NCBI RefSeq assembly: GCF_014164785.1
Contig: NZ_JACJFN010000003.1
Location: forward strand, 558,001-622,000
Length of the DNA: 64,000 nt
Direction of reading: 5' to 3'
From: Aquipseudomonas guryensis
Lineage (GTDB): Bacteria; Pseudomonadota; Gammaproteobacteria; Pseudomonadales; Pseudomonadaceae
Each line of letters opens with the position of its first letter. The first letter of the stretch is position 1. Below are positions 7,442-16,050 of this stretch, piece after piece. Both the position numbers and the translations under genes were made by a program. The notes under the pieces are model-generated. The model did not search any database. It was not told the origin of the DNA and saw nothing but the letters and a program-made list of their open reading frames with translations.

Positions 7442-8116
7442 ATGAATAAAGCCTGGGCGCTGCTCCGACTCGCCAGCCCGCAGCTGCCGATCGGCGGCTA
7501 CAGCTACTCGCAAGGGCTAGAAATGGCCGTCGAGCAAGGCCTGGTCGACAGCCTGGAGAGCGCCGCGCACTGGATTGGCGATCAGTTGCTGCTCAACCTG
7601 GCGCGCTTCGAAGCGCCGCTGCTGCTGGCCCATTGCACGGCTGCCGCCAGTGCCGACTGGCCGGCCCTGGGCGATCTGGCCGAACAACACCGCGCTAGCC
7701 GCGAGACCCGTGAGCTGGCCCTGGAAAGCCGGCAGATGGGCTACTCGCTCCGGCAACTGCTCGACGGCCTGCCGGAACTGGACCAGGCCGCCCGCGAGTT
7801 TCTCGCTGGGCACGCCGAAATCGGCCTGGCCGCTGCCTGGGCCCTGGCCGCCCGCGCCTGGCAGATCGCCCCCCAGGACGCCCTAGCCGCCTGGCTGTGG
7901 GGCTGGCTGGAAAACCAGCTGGCGGTACTGATGAAGACCTTGCCACTGGGCCAGCAAGCCGCCCAGCGCCTGACCTCGCAACTGTTACCCCAACTGGAAC
8001 AGGCGCAGCGCCTGGCCAGCACACTCGAACCCGCCCACTGGGGCAGCGCCGCATTCGGCCTGGCCCTGGTGAGCATGGCGCACGAGCGCCAATACAGCCG
8101 TCTATTCCGTTCTTGA
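7442..8116 (+). CDS. ureF: Urease accessory protein UreF
   Basis: This 224-residue, all-helical protein matches UreF over its whole length. The conserved N-terminal [20 protein letters not shown] and the C-terminal region rich in Ala/Leu/Gln helices are both present. UreF bridges UreG and UreD in the apo-urease activation complex and gates GTP hydrolysis by UreG. The start lies 18 bp after the ureE stop and ureG follows 13 bp downstream, so the three are cotranscribed. Confidence 0.93.
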   Translation: MNKAWALLRLASPQLPIGGYSYSQGLEMAVEQGLVDSLESAAHWIGDQLLLNLARFEAPLLLAHCTAAASADWPALGDLAEQHRASRETRELALESRQMGYSLRQLLDGLPELDQAAREFLAGHAEIGLAAAWALAARAWQIAPQDALAAWLWGWLENQLAVLMKTLPLGQQAAQRLTSQLLPQLEQAQRLASTLEPAHWGSAAFGLALVSMAHERQYSRLFRS

Positions 8117-8129
8117 TAAGGAAGCTTCT

Positions 8130-8744
8130 ATGAACAGCCAACCCCTGCGTGTCGGTATCGGCGGCCCGGTCGGATCCGGCAAGACCGCCCTGACCCTGGC
8201 CCTGTGCCTGGCCTTGCGCGAGCGCTACAACATCGCCGTGGTGACCAACGACATCTACACCCAGGAAGACGCCCAGTTCCTGGTGCGCAACGAAGCCCTG
8301 GCGCCGGAGCGGATCATCGGCGTGGAAACCGGCGGCTGCCCGCACACGGCGATCCGCGAGGACGCCTCGATCAACCTGGAGGCGGTCGACCAGCTCAACC
8401 GGCGCTTTCCGGGGCTGGACCTGATCATCGTCGAATCCGGCGGCGACAACCTCTCCGCCACCTTCAGCCCCGAGCTGTCGGACCTGACCCTGTACGTGAT
8501 CGACGTATCCGCCGGAGACAAGCTGCCGCGCAAGGGCGGGCCGGGCATCTGCAAGTCCGACTTGCTGGTGATCAACAAGGTCGACCTGGCGCCGATGGTC
8601 GGTGCCTCGCTGGAAGTGATGGACCGCGACGCGCGCAAGATGCGCGGCAACAAGCCCTTCGTGTTCAGCAACCAGAAAGTCGGCCAGGGTCTCGACGAGA
8701 TCATCGCCTTCATCGAACGCCACGGCATGCTCAGCGCAGCCTAA
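8130..8744 (+). CDS. ureG: Urease accessory GTPase UreG
   Basis: This 204-residue SIMIBI-class GTPase has a P-loop in [12 protein letters not shown], the Ni-binding [12 protein letters not shown] (Cys-Pro-His), the switch-like [12 protein letters not shown], and NKVD for guanine recognition. It couples GTP hydrolysis to nickel insertion into urease. AAGGAAG seven bases before the ATG is a good ribosome site. It sits third in the operon and is full length for the family. Confidence 0.96.
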   Translation: MNSQPLRVGIGGPVGSGKTALTLALCLALRERYNIAVVTNDIYTQEDAQFLVRNEALAPERIIGVETGGCPHTAIREDASINLEAVDQLNRRFPGLDLIIVESGGDNLSATFSPELSDLTLYVIDVSAGDKLPRKGGPGICKSDLLVINKVDLAPMVGASLEVMDRDARKMRGNKPFVFSNQKVGQGLDEIIAFIERHGMLSAA

Positions 8745-8763
8745 AACCTGTCAGGAGACCCCC

Positions 8764-9336
8764 ATGAATCTGCGCAAAAGCCTCTACACCCTCGCCCTCT
8801 TCCTCACCCCGGCCGTGGCCTTCGCCCACACCGGTCACGATCACTCCGGGCTGATGGCCGGTCTGGCCCACCCGGTGTTCGGCCTCGACCACCTGCTGGC
8901 CATGCTCGCCGTCGGCCTGTGGGCCGCTCAGCAGAGTGGCACAGCGCGCTGGGCACTGCCGCTGACCTTCGTCGCCAGCATGCTGCTGGGCGGCCTGCTC
9001 GGCTTCGCCGGCGTGGCTATCCCGCTAATGGAAACCGGTATCGCCGGCTCGGTACTGGCCTTCGGTCTGCTGGTGGCGGTCGCCGCGCGCCTGCCGATGG
9101 TTGTGGCGCTGGGCCTGACCAGCCTGTTCGCCCTGACCCACGGCGTAGCCCACGGCCTGGAACTGCCTGAACTGGCCAGCCCCTGGGGCTATGCCGTCGG
9201 CTTTGTGATCGCCACCGCAGTCCTGCACGCCAGCGGCTACGCCCTGGTGCGCTACCTGCCACAGACGGCGGCACCACTGGTACGTGTGGCTGGCGGTGCT
9301 TCGGCGATCAGCGGGGCCTGGCTGCTGGCGAGCTGA
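8764..9336 (+). CDS. ureJ: HupE/UreJ-type nickel permease or urease accessory membrane protein
   Basis: This 190-residue protein has an N-terminal signal-like helix ending in VAFAHTGHDHSG and about six membrane helices. The family motif HPVFGLDHLLAMLAVGLWA (His, Asp, His in the first transmembrane segment) is intact. HupE and UreJ proteins import nickel or help load urease and hydrogenase. Position directly behind ureG, 19 bp apart with AGGAG before the ATG, points to urease rather than hydrogenase, for which no genes are seen. A signal peptide and TM1 are hard to tell apart here. Confidence 0.88.
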   Translation: MNLRKSLYTLALFLTPAVAFAHTGHDHSGLMAGLAHPVFGLDHLLAMLAVGLWAAQQSGTARWALPLTFVASMLLGGLLGFAGVAIPLMETGIAGSVLAFGLLVAVAARLPMVVALGLTSLFALTHGVAHGLELPELASPWGYAVGFVIATAVLHASGYALVRYLPQTAAPLVRVAGGASAISGAWLLAS

Positions 9337-9412
9337 GCATTTCGCTTACTCTTAGAACCAGCAGCGGATGGCCTTGCTAGACTGCACAGGCCTTTCGCTG
9401 CTGGTTCACACC

Positions 9413-10297
9413 ATGCCTGTTCGCCTGCTTCGCGCCCTGCTGGTTTTCTCGTTGCTCACCCTGGGCGCTGAGCTGCGGGCCGAGCCGCAGGAGATCATCT
9501 GGGGCACCAGCCCCTGGCCAGGCCTGGTCAACCTGCGTGACGGCCAGCCGCATAGCGGCATCATCGTCGACCTGCTCAAGCAGGTGACCGAACGCTTGCC
9601 GCAGCACCGCCACCGGCTCCAGCTGGTCAACCTCAGTCGCGGCCTCGAACAGCTCAAGCAGCCAGGCACCACCTGCCTGCTGCCGACCATCCGCACGGCC
9701 GAGCGCGACCAGTTGGGCCACTATGTCGGCCTGTTCGTCGCCATGCCCCATCAGCTGCTGGTACGCAGCAGCGACCAGGCACGTCTGGCCGGCGGGCAGA
9801 GCGAAGTCTCGCTACGCGCGCTGCTGCAGGATACCCGGCTGCGTGGCGGGCTGATCCAGGACCGCAGCTATGGCCCGAGCCTCGACCCGCTGCTCAATGA
9901 TCCGGCGGTACAGCGCCAGCTGCTACGTATCCAGACCAGCAGCGCCGGCAACAACCTGTTCGACATGCTCGAACACGGGCGCATCGACTACCTGCTGGAA
10001 TATGCCGAGGTCACCCAGTTCGTCCAGCAACAGGGCGCGGCCCTGGGGCTCAGCCTGCTGCCCCTGCAGGAGGCGAGCACGCCGCTGGTCAGCGGCATCT
10101 ACTGCAGTCGCACCCGCGAGGGCGCAGAGCTGGTTCGGCAGATCGACCAGATCGCCCGTCAGCCGCAGGTAATCGCCTACTTCCAGCAAGCGCAGAAAGC
10201 CTATGTCCCGGCCACCACCCTGCAGCACTACCAGGTCTGGCTGGACAACTTCTTCCAGCAACGCGCGCACCTCGACCTGACCTCGCTACCGCAATAA
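9413..10297 (+). CDS. Family-3-like periplasmic binding protein (TIGR02285-like)
   Basis: This 294-residue exported protein has a signal peptide, MPVRLLRALLVFSLLTLGAE, cleaved near residue 22. The rest resembles amino-acid-type solute-binding proteins (WGTSPWPGLVN..., an early GIIVDLLKQV helix, a central hinge) and best fits the TIGR02285 group common in Pseudomonas. No permease or ATPase genes adjoin it, so transport is unproven and sensing is equally possible. The frame is open from 9368, but the ATG at 9413 begins the signal peptide directly. No strong ribosome site precedes it. Confidence 0.7.
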   Translation: MPVRLLRALLVFSLLTLGAELRAEPQEIIWGTSPWPGLVNLRDGQPHSGIIVDLLKQVTERLPQHRHRLQLVNLSRGLEQLKQPGTTCLLPTIRTAERDQLGHYVGLFVAMPHQLLVRSSDQARLAGGQSEVSLRALLQDTRLRGGLIQDRSYGPSLDPLLNDPAVQRQLLRIQTSSAGNNLFDMLEHGRIDYLLEYAEVTQFVQQQGAALGLSLLPLQEASTPLVSGIYCSRTREGAELVRQIDQIARQPQVIAYFQQAQKAYVPATTLQHYQVWLDNFFQQRAHLDLTSLPQ

Positions 10298-10386
10298 CTC
10301 GAGCTATCGAGACGATCGAAACAATCTACCGGGCAATCCAGCTGCGCCAACCTAGGCTTACAGGGTCACCTATCAGGAGATTGGCC

Positions 10387-10476
10387 ATGAACCTCGGCAA
10401 CTTGCTGCACAACCTGCTTGCCGCCTATGCCGCTGGTGCCTGCGGCAGCTGTCCGGAAGAACGCTGCATGCATTGA
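10387..10476 (+). CDS. Candidate 29-residue cysteine-containing small protein
   Basis: A short frame starts with ATG at 10387 behind AGGAG (about 10376-10380, spacing six) and ends at TGA 10476. The product begins MNLGNLLHNLLAAYAAG, an amphipathic or hydrophobic helix, and ends with CGSCPEERCMH, carrying three cysteines. It is too short for most gene finders. The strong ribosome site and isolated position support translation, but there is no family evidence, so it could be chance. Confidence 0.45.
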   Translation: MNLGNLLHNLLAAYAAGACGSCPEERCMH

Positions 10477-10530
10477 AGCCAGACGCAGCTACGGTCTACC
10501 CTGTGCGCCTTTGCCCACAGGGAATTCGGC

Positions 10531-11118
10531 ATGAGCCTCAAATCTGTCTGCGTATTCTGCGGTGCCAGCACCGGCCATAACCCGCTCTACCGCGAAGCAG
10601 CAACCCAGCTCGGCCGTACCCTCGCCGAGCGCGGCCTGACCCTGATCTACGGCGGTGGCGCCGTGGGCCTGATGGGTGTGGTGGCCGATGCGGTGATGGC
10701 CGCCGGTGGCCAGGTTATCGGCATCATCCCGCAGAGCCTGGAGCGCTCGGAGATCGGCCACAAGGGTCTGACCCGCCTGGAAGTAGTGGATGGCATGCAT
10801 GCACGCAAAGCGCGCATGGCCGAGCTGGCCGATGCCTTCATCGCCCTGCCCGGTGGCCTCGGCACCCTGGAAGAATTGTTCGAAGTGTGGACCTGGGGCC
10901 AGCTCGGCTACCACGGCAAACCGCTCGGCCTGCTCGACGTGAACGGGTTCTACCAGCAGCTCAGCGGTTTCCTCGATCATCTGGTCAGCGAAGGTTTCGT
11001 CCGCGCACCGCACCGCGACATGCTGCAGCGCAGCGAGTCAGCCGGCGAACTGCTTGACCAGTTGGCGGCCTGGCAGCCGGATGCGGCCCCCAAGTGGGCT
11101 GCCAGCAAGCCCGACTGA
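10531..11118 (+). CDS. LOG-family nucleoside 5'-monophosphate phosphoribohydrolase (TIGR00730)
   Basis: This 195-residue Rossmann-fold protein has the LOG/YgdH signature. VCVFCGAST is at the N terminus, [20 protein letters not shown] follows, and the catalytic [20 protein letters not shown] carries the PGGxGTxxE motif. Family enzymes hydrolyse the N-glycosidic bond of AMP or cytokinin ribotides. Bacterial members are often misannotated as lysine decarboxylases. It corresponds in position to PA4923. It is convergent with the MscS-type gene downstream. Confidence 0.9.
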   Translation: MSLKSVCVFCGASTGHNPLYREAATQLGRTLAERGLTLIYGGGAVGLMGVVADAVMAAGGQVIGIIPQSLERSEIGHKGLTRLEVVDGMHARKARMAELADAFIALPGGLGTLEELFEVWTWGQLGYHGKPLGLLDVNGFYQQLSGFLDHLVSEGFVRAPHRDMLQRSESAGELLDQLAAWQPDAAPKWAASKPD

Positions 11119-11159
11119 CAACCTCGCCAGCCGCAGTGCAGCTGGCGACGCAGCCCCAC

Positions 11160-12014
11160 TCAGGTATTCGCCGCCTGCTGCACGATCACCATCTGCGCCG
11201 GCATTGGTGCCGGGAAGCCGGCTTCACCCAGGGCATCCTTGAGCACCTTGTTGGTGTCGAAGTAAACCTGCCAGTAGTGGTCGGTGTGGCAATACGGGCG
11301 CACCGCCAGTACCGGGCCGACCAGGTTGAACTCGAGGATTTCCACATCCACCGCCGGCGTGGCCAGCACGTTGTCGATGGCGGCGATACGCTGCTTGAGC
11401 AGGGCCGCCGCCGCCTTCCAGTCGGCCGCGCCAGACAGCTGGGCCTGCAGATCGACCCGGCGGAAGGCGTTGTGCGAGTAGTTCTGGATGTTGTCGGCGA
11501 AGATCTTGTTGTTGCCGACCAGGGTCAGCACGTTGTCCGGGGTGTTGATCGCAGTGGCGAACAGACCAATCTCGGTCACCGTACCGGTCACCCCGCCCGC
11601 CGAGATGAAATCGCCGACCTTGAACGGGCGCAGGACGATGATGAAGCCGCCCGCTGCCAGATTGGCCAGCAACCCCGACCAGGCCATGCCGATGGCCAAG
11701 CCGACGGCGGCAATCAGCGCGGCGAAGGTGGTGGTCTGCACACCGAAATAGCCGAGGATGCCGATCACCAGGATGATGTTAAGTGTCACGGTGATAAAGG
11801 AGCCGACGTAGCGCAGCACGGTCGGGTCCACGGACTGTTTGCCCAGGGCCTTCTGCACCAGGCCAACGGCAAAGCCGATCAGCCAGCGGCCGATCACCCA
11901 GAAGGCGATAGCCGCGAGAATTTTCACACCAAAGGCGGCGCCATACTGAGCTACCAGCTCCATCAACTGGTTGGCCTTGGCGGTACCGGCGCTGATCAAT
12001 GCATTTTCTTCCAT
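11160..12014 (-). CDS. Small-conductance mechanosensitive channel, MscS family
   Basis: This 284-residue inner-membrane channel has MscS organisation. Two hydrophobic helices occupy the N-terminal 100 residues, and the glycine/alanine-rich pore helix TM3 (TFAALIAAVGLAIGMAWSG... through LAAGGFIIVLRPF) follows. The beta domain contains GTVTEIGLFATAINTPDN and NNKIFADNIQNYS. It opens under membrane tension to release osmolytes. Its length is close to E. coli MscS (286), so it is a minimal homologue. It is read convergently with the LOG gene and diverges from the binding-protein gene at 12180. Confidence 0.92.
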   Translation of the reverse strand: MEENALISAGTAKANQLMELVAQYGAAFGVKILAAIAFWVIGRWLIGFAVGLVQKALGKQSVDPTVLRYVGSFITVTLNIILVIGILGYFGVQTTTFAALIAAVGLAIGMAWSGLLANLAAGGFIIVLRPFKVGDFISAGGVTGTVTEIGLFATAINTPDNVLTLVGNNKIFADNIQNYSHNAFRRVDLQAQLSGAADWKAAAALLKQRIAAIDNVLATPAVDVEILEFNLVGPVLAVRPYCHTDHYWQVYFDTNKVLKDALGEAGFPAPMPAQMVIVQQAANT

Positions 12015-12179
12015 GCTGGCTTACCTGCAAAAAGTGAATGACCCGAAAAACGCTAGCACGCTCCGCCGGGATTACCCGCCAGAGCCTGTCTGGAGGCTGA
12101 AAAAGGCCATTTACAGGGTCGCGCAAGGCACATGGCCATCGTATACACTGCAGGAGCTCCCTCGGTTTTGGCCCCGTCC

Positions 12180-13220
12180 ATGACGTACCTACGCCTGCTC
12201 CCACTCTTTCTCCTCGCAATGCTGGCGCCTGCCTTGAGTCAGGCCAACAGTCCGACGCTGCGCCTGCTCGCCTGGCCGGGCTATGCCGATGCCGACTTGG
12301 TGGAAGAGTTCGAGTCACGTCACCAGGTCAATGTCGAAGTCACCCTGGTCGGCAGCGATGATGTGCTGCGCAAGAAGCTGGCCCACAACCAGGGCGCCGA
12401 CTACGACCTGATCGCCGCCAACACCGCGGAAATCGAGTACTACATCGGCCAGCAACTGCTGCAACCACTGCAGCCGGCGCGTATTGCCAACACCACCCGC
12501 CAGCTCTGGCGTTTTCGCGACTACCAGAAGATTCCCGGCATCACTGCCTCCGGCAAGGTCTACGCCATCCCGTACACCTACTCGGACATGGGCCTGATCT
12601 ACGACCGCAAGCAGTTCAGTACGCCGCCACAATCGATCACCAGCATGTGGGACCCGCAATACCGCGGCAAGGTGCTGGCCTTCAATGGCAGCAGCCACAA
12701 CTTCTCGCTGGCCAGCCTGGCCCGCGGCCGCGACCCGTTCCGTATTGCCAGCAACGATTTCCCCCAGGTCACCGAGCAACTGATCGCCCTGCGCCGCAAC
12801 GTGCTGACCTTCTATTCCCTGCCGGAAGAAGCCGCCGACCTGTTCCGCGAACACTCCGTAGCCCTGCTGTTCGCCAACTACGGCCAGCAGCAACTCAAGC
12901 AACTGCGCGACGCCGGCGCCGATGTCGGTTATGTGATCCCCCGCGAAGGCGCCCTCGCCTGGCTCGACTGCTGGGCTATCAGCCGCGGCGCGCAAGACGT
13001 GGCCCTGGCCGAAGCCTGGATCAATTTCAGCCTGGAGACCCATGTCAGCCAGGCGTTGACCGCACGCCAGGGCCTGTCCAACACCCTGCAAGAGTCGTCA
13101 GGCAGCGACACCCCGGGGCAACTGATCTGGTTGCGTCCGGTCGAGGATGACGCCCGCCGTGCCGCCCTCTGGCAACGCATACTCTCCGGCGAGCGCCCAC
13201 CGCTGCAGGAGGCGCCATGA
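12180..13220 (+). CDS. PotD/NspS-like periplasmic polyamine-type binding protein
   Basis: This 346-residue exported protein starts with a signal peptide (MTYLRLLPLFLLAMLAPALS). The mature part is of the spermidine/putrescine-binding type: LRLLAWPGYADADLVEEFE, DYDLIAANTAEIEYYI, a middle YAIPYTYSDMGLIYDRKQF, and a C-terminal WINFSLETHVSQALTA. No ABC transporter genes follow. Instead the stop overlaps the ATG of a membrane diguanylate cyclase by four bases. That arrangement parallels V. cholerae NspS-MbaA, where the binding protein controls a c-di-GMP enzyme. The ligand is not determined. The ATG at 12180 begins the signal peptide; the frame itself opens at 12132. Confidence 0.85.
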   Translation: MTYLRLLPLFLLAMLAPALSQANSPTLRLLAWPGYADADLVEEFESRHQVNVEVTLVGSDDVLRKKLAHNQGADYDLIAANTAEIEYYIGQQLLQPLQPARIANTTRQLWRFRDYQKIPGITASGKVYAIPYTYSDMGLIYDRKQFSTPPQSITSMWDPQYRGKVLAFNGSSHNFSLASLARGRDPFRIASNDFPQVTEQLIALRRNVLTFYSLPEEAADLFREHSVALLFANYGQQQLKQLRDAGADVGYVIPREGALAWLDCWAISRGAQDVALAEAWINFSLETHVSQALTARQGLSNTLQESSGSDTPGQLIWLRPVEDDARRAALWQRILSGERPPLQEAP

Positions 13221-14944
13221 AGTACGGTATCGCCTTCAAACTGGGCTGCCTGCTGGCGCTGTTCGGCATCCTGGTGACCGGCCTGACCGGCTACTACTCC
13301 TACAGCAGCAGCCGCAGCATGCTGCTCAAGGCCGTCGAGCGCGACTTGCTCACCGCCGCCCAGGTATTGGGGCGCAACCTGAGCAGCAGTATCGAAAACA
13401 TCTCCCGCGATGCCCGTCTGCTGGCCGATGTCGCCAGCACGCGCGAGCTGCAGATGGTGATCGACCAGGGCGAGCGCGTGCATGCGGAAAACGATATTGC
13501 CACCCTGTTCCGCTCGCTGTTGCTGGTGCATCCCGAATACGTGCAGATCCGCCTGATCAGCACGGCTGGTCATGGCCTTGAGCAGGTTCGCGTGGATCGC
13601 GACGGCGAGCAGTTGGTGCAGGTTGACAGCAGCAACCTGCAGGAAAAAGGTCACTACTCCTACGTCTTCGACACCTTGCGCCTGCCGCCGGGGGAAGTGC
13701 GCCTGTCACCGATCGTGCTCAACCATGAACAGGGCGCGCATTCCGGCGTTGGCAAACCGACCCTGCATGTTTCTACCCCCGTGGCCGACCGCAAAGGCCA
13801 GGTGTTCGCCCTGATCGTGATCAACATCGATCTCGATCAATTGTTCAAACAGTTGCAGAGCGACCTGCCCGAGCAATACCAGGTTTACCTGGCCAATCGC
13901 TGGGGCGATCTGCTGATTCATCCGGATCAGCAGCGCACCTTCGGTTTCGACCAAGGCCGGCGCCAGTTCATTCAGGATGAGTTCCCGGAAGTCGCCCAAC
14001 TACTCCTTAACGAAAAGCGCGCCAGCCTGGTCAGCCGCAGCGTGGACAAGGAGCGCAACGGCAATCTGGTCGCCGCCTTCGTGCGCCTGGACATCAACCC
14101 CAAAACCGCCGAACGCTTCGTCCTCCTGGGCCTCGGCCAGCCGCAAAAGCTGGTACTGGAAGAAGCTTCGCGACTGGGTCAGCGCATCGCGCAAATCGTC
14201 CTGCTGTTCAGCCTACTGGCGCTGACCATCGCCTTTATCGCCTCGCGCGCGCTGACCCGCCCGCTGAAAAGCATGACCGAAGCCGTGCAACTGTTCTCCC
14301 GCGAGCGGCGCATCCACGAACTGCCGCCACGCCGCGATGAACTGGGCGTGCTGGCCCGCAGCTTCCGCGAGATGCAGGAAGAAATCCTCACTCACCTGGA
14401 AGAGCTGACCGAGAGCCGCAGCGCCCTCGAACACCTGGCCCGACATGATCCGCTGACCGGCCTGCCCAACCGCCGGGTGTTCTTCGAGCGCCTCGAACAC
14501 GCCCTGGCCAACTCACGGCGTAGCGGCAAGCAACTGGCCGTACTGTTCGTTGACCTCGACCACTTCAAGCAGCTCAATGACAACCTTGGCCACAGCCTCG
14601 GCGACCACGTGCTGCAGGCCGTCGCCAACCTGCTGCGCTCGGCCACCCGCGAAAGCGATACGGTGGCACGCCTGGGCGGCGACGAGTTCGTCATCCTTTT
14701 CGAGGTGGTGGAAGACCCGCAGCACATCGTCGCCATCCTCGAGAAGCTGCATGACCGCTTCCAGCTGTCCATGCTGATCGACGGCCACGAGGTGAAGGTG
14801 CAGGCGAGCATGGGCGTCAGCCTGTTCCCACGCGATGGCGACGATATCGAGGCGCTGGTGCAGCAGGCCGACCGCGCCATGTACGCGGCGAAGAATGCCG
14901 GCCGCAACACCTACGCCTTCAACCTCTCGGATACACCGAGCTAG
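13217..14944 (+). CDS. Membrane diguanylate cyclase with periplasmic sensor, HAMP and GGDEF
   Basis: This is a 575-residue protein. TM1 spans residues 8-28, a periplasmic dCache-like sensor runs to about 325, and TM2 lies near 328-348. A HAMP segment follows (RALTRPLKSMTEAVQLFS), then a GGDEF domain from about 410. The active site GGDEF is intact at 487-491, and the allosteric I-site RESD (478-481) sits five residues before it, so c-di-GMP synthesis with product inhibition is expected. No EAL domain is present. Translation is coupled to the binding protein through ATGA at 13217-13220. The TAG stop falls inside a palindromic repeat remnant. Confidence 0.92.
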   Translation: MKYGIAFKLGCLLALFGILVTGLTGYYSYSSSRSMLLKAVERDLLTAAQVLGRNLSSSIENISRDARLLADVASTRELQMVIDQGERVHAENDIATLFRSLLLVHPEYVQIRLISTAGHGLEQVRVDRDGEQLVQVDSSNLQEKGHYSYVFDTLRLPPGEVRLSPIVLNHEQGAHSGVGKPTLHVSTPVADRKGQVFALIVINIDLDQLFKQLQSDLPEQYQVYLANRWGDLLIHPDQQRTFGFDQGRRQFIQDEFPEVAQLLLNEKRASLVSRSVDKERNGNLVAAFVRLDINPKTAERFVLLGLGQPQKLVLEEASRLGQRIAQIVLLFSLLALTIAFIASRALTRPLKSMTEAVQLFSRERRIHELPPRRDELGVLARSFREMQEEILTHLEELTESRSALEHLARHDPLTGLPNRRVFFERLEHALANSRRSGKQLAVLFVDLDHFKQLNDNLGHSLGDHVLQAVANLLRSATRESDTVARLGGDEFVILFEVVEDPQHIVAILEKLHDRFQLSMLIDGHEVKVQASMGVSLFPRDGDDIEALVQQADRAMYAAKNAGRNTYAFNLSDTPS

Positions 14945-14976
14945 GGCCTGTTGCCGTTTCACGGGAACAGGTCCTA
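14942..14976. repeat. Short remnant sharing the ends of the 268-bp element
   Basis: TAGGGCCTGTTGCCGTTTCA matches the 20-bp terminal repeat of the element at 5788-6055 at 18 or more positions. It is followed within a few bases by GGGAACAGGTCCTA, the inverted outer end, so the two ends are joined without the interior. AGGGCCTGTT (14943-14952) pairs with AACAGGTCCT (14966-14975). The first three bases are the stop codon of the diguanylate cyclase. Confidence 0.6.
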
Positions 14977-14987
14977 ACACCCGCTGG

Positions 14988-15011
14988 CCGCCCAGCAGCT
15001 ATGCTGGGCGG
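14988..15011. terminator. Strong hairpin between the diguanylate cyclase and response-regulator genes
   Basis: CCGCCCAGCA (14988-14997) pairs perfectly with TGCTGGGCGG (15002-15011) around a four-base loop. No T tract follows, so it may be an attenuating or mRNA-stabilising structure rather than a classic terminator. It lies 36 bp before the GTG start at 15047. Confidence 0.5.
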
Positions 15012-15046
15012 TAACTCCCCTCGAATTTTCAGCGTGGTATCGCCCG

Positions 15047-16045
15047 GTGATTCCGCTTCTGATCTGCGACGACTCCGCCATGGCGCGCAAGCAGCTGATT
15101 CGCGCCCTGCCGGCCGACTGGCCGGTGAGCATCACCCAGGCCACCCAGGGTGAAGAAGGCCTCGCGGCCATCCGCCAGGGCCTTGGCCAGGTGGTGCTGC
15201 TCGACCTGACCATGCCGGTCATGGACGGCTATCAGGTACTCGCCCAGCTACGCAGTGAAGGCCTGCAGTGCAAGGTGGTAGTGGTCTCCGGCGATGTCCA
15301 GGAAGAAGCCCTGCGCCGCGTGCAGGAACTCGGCGCGCTGGGTTTCATCAAGAAACCGGCAGCACCCGAGGAACTGCGCGCCACACTGATGCGCCTGGGC
15401 CTGTACCACCCGCCGGCCATCCATGAGCCGCCCCAGCCAAGGTCCGAGCTGGCGCTCAAGGTCAACTTTCGCGACGCCCTGCGCGAGGTCAGCAACGTCG
15501 CCATGGGCCGGGCCGCGGCCCTGTTGGCCAAGGTGCTGAAGGTCTTCGTGCGCCTGCCGATCCCCAACGTCAACATCTTCGAGGTCAGCGAACTGCACAT
15601 GGCCCTGCTCGATGCGCAGAGCGGCGAGCGCCTGAGTGCGGTGTGCCAGGGCTTCATTGGTGATGCGATTGCCGGCGAGGCACTGCTGCTGTTCCATGAT
15701 TCGGAGACCGGCGACATCGCCCGCCTGCTCGGCTGGCAGCCACAGAACGACACGGAGACCTCGGAGATGCTGCTCGACCTGGCGAGCATCCTGATTGGCG
15801 CCTGTCTGTCCGGGATCGCCGAACAGATTGACGTGCGCTTCTCCCAGGGCCACCCGCAACTGCTCGGCCAGCACGCCTCCATCGAACAACTGATCGGCCT
15901 CAACCAGCAGCGCTGGAAGCAGACCCTGGCGGTAGAAATCAGCTACAGCCTGGAAGGCCACGCAGTGCATTTCGATCTGCTGCTGCTGTTCACCGAAGAC
16001 TCGCTGGCGCGCCTGACCAAGAAAATTCAGTACCTGATGGAGTAA
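15047..16045 (+). CDS. Response regulator with CheC/CheX-like output domain
   Basis: This 332-residue cytosolic protein starts at GTG. The receiver domain (1-120) has the acidic pair in LLICDDSAM, phosphoacceptor D53 in LLDLTMPVMDGY, and the conserved lysine in FIKKPAAP. The remainder (about 130-330) resembles the CheC/CheX phosphatase fold. The helix LLDLASILIGACLSGIAEQI echoes its catalytic E/N helix, although the exact catalytic pair is not obvious. It may dephosphorylate a CheY-like protein. It follows the diguanylate cyclase and is five bases from a PAS protein gene. Confidence 0.83.
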   Translation: MIPLLICDDSAMARKQLIRALPADWPVSITQATQGEEGLAAIRQGLGQVVLLDLTMPVMDGYQVLAQLRSEGLQCKVVVVSGDVQEEALRRVQELGALGFIKKPAAPEELRATLMRLGLYHPPAIHEPPQPRSELALKVNFRDALREVSNVAMGRAAALLAKVLKVFVRLPIPNVNIFEVSELHMALLDAQSGERLSAVCQGFIGDAIAGEALLLFHDSETGDIARLLGWQPQNDTETSEMLLDLASILIGACLSGIAEQIDVRFSQGHPQLLGQHASIEQLIGLNQQRWKQTLAVEISYSLEGHAVHFDLLLLFTEDSLARLTKKIQYLME

Positions 16046-16050
16046 CCCTG

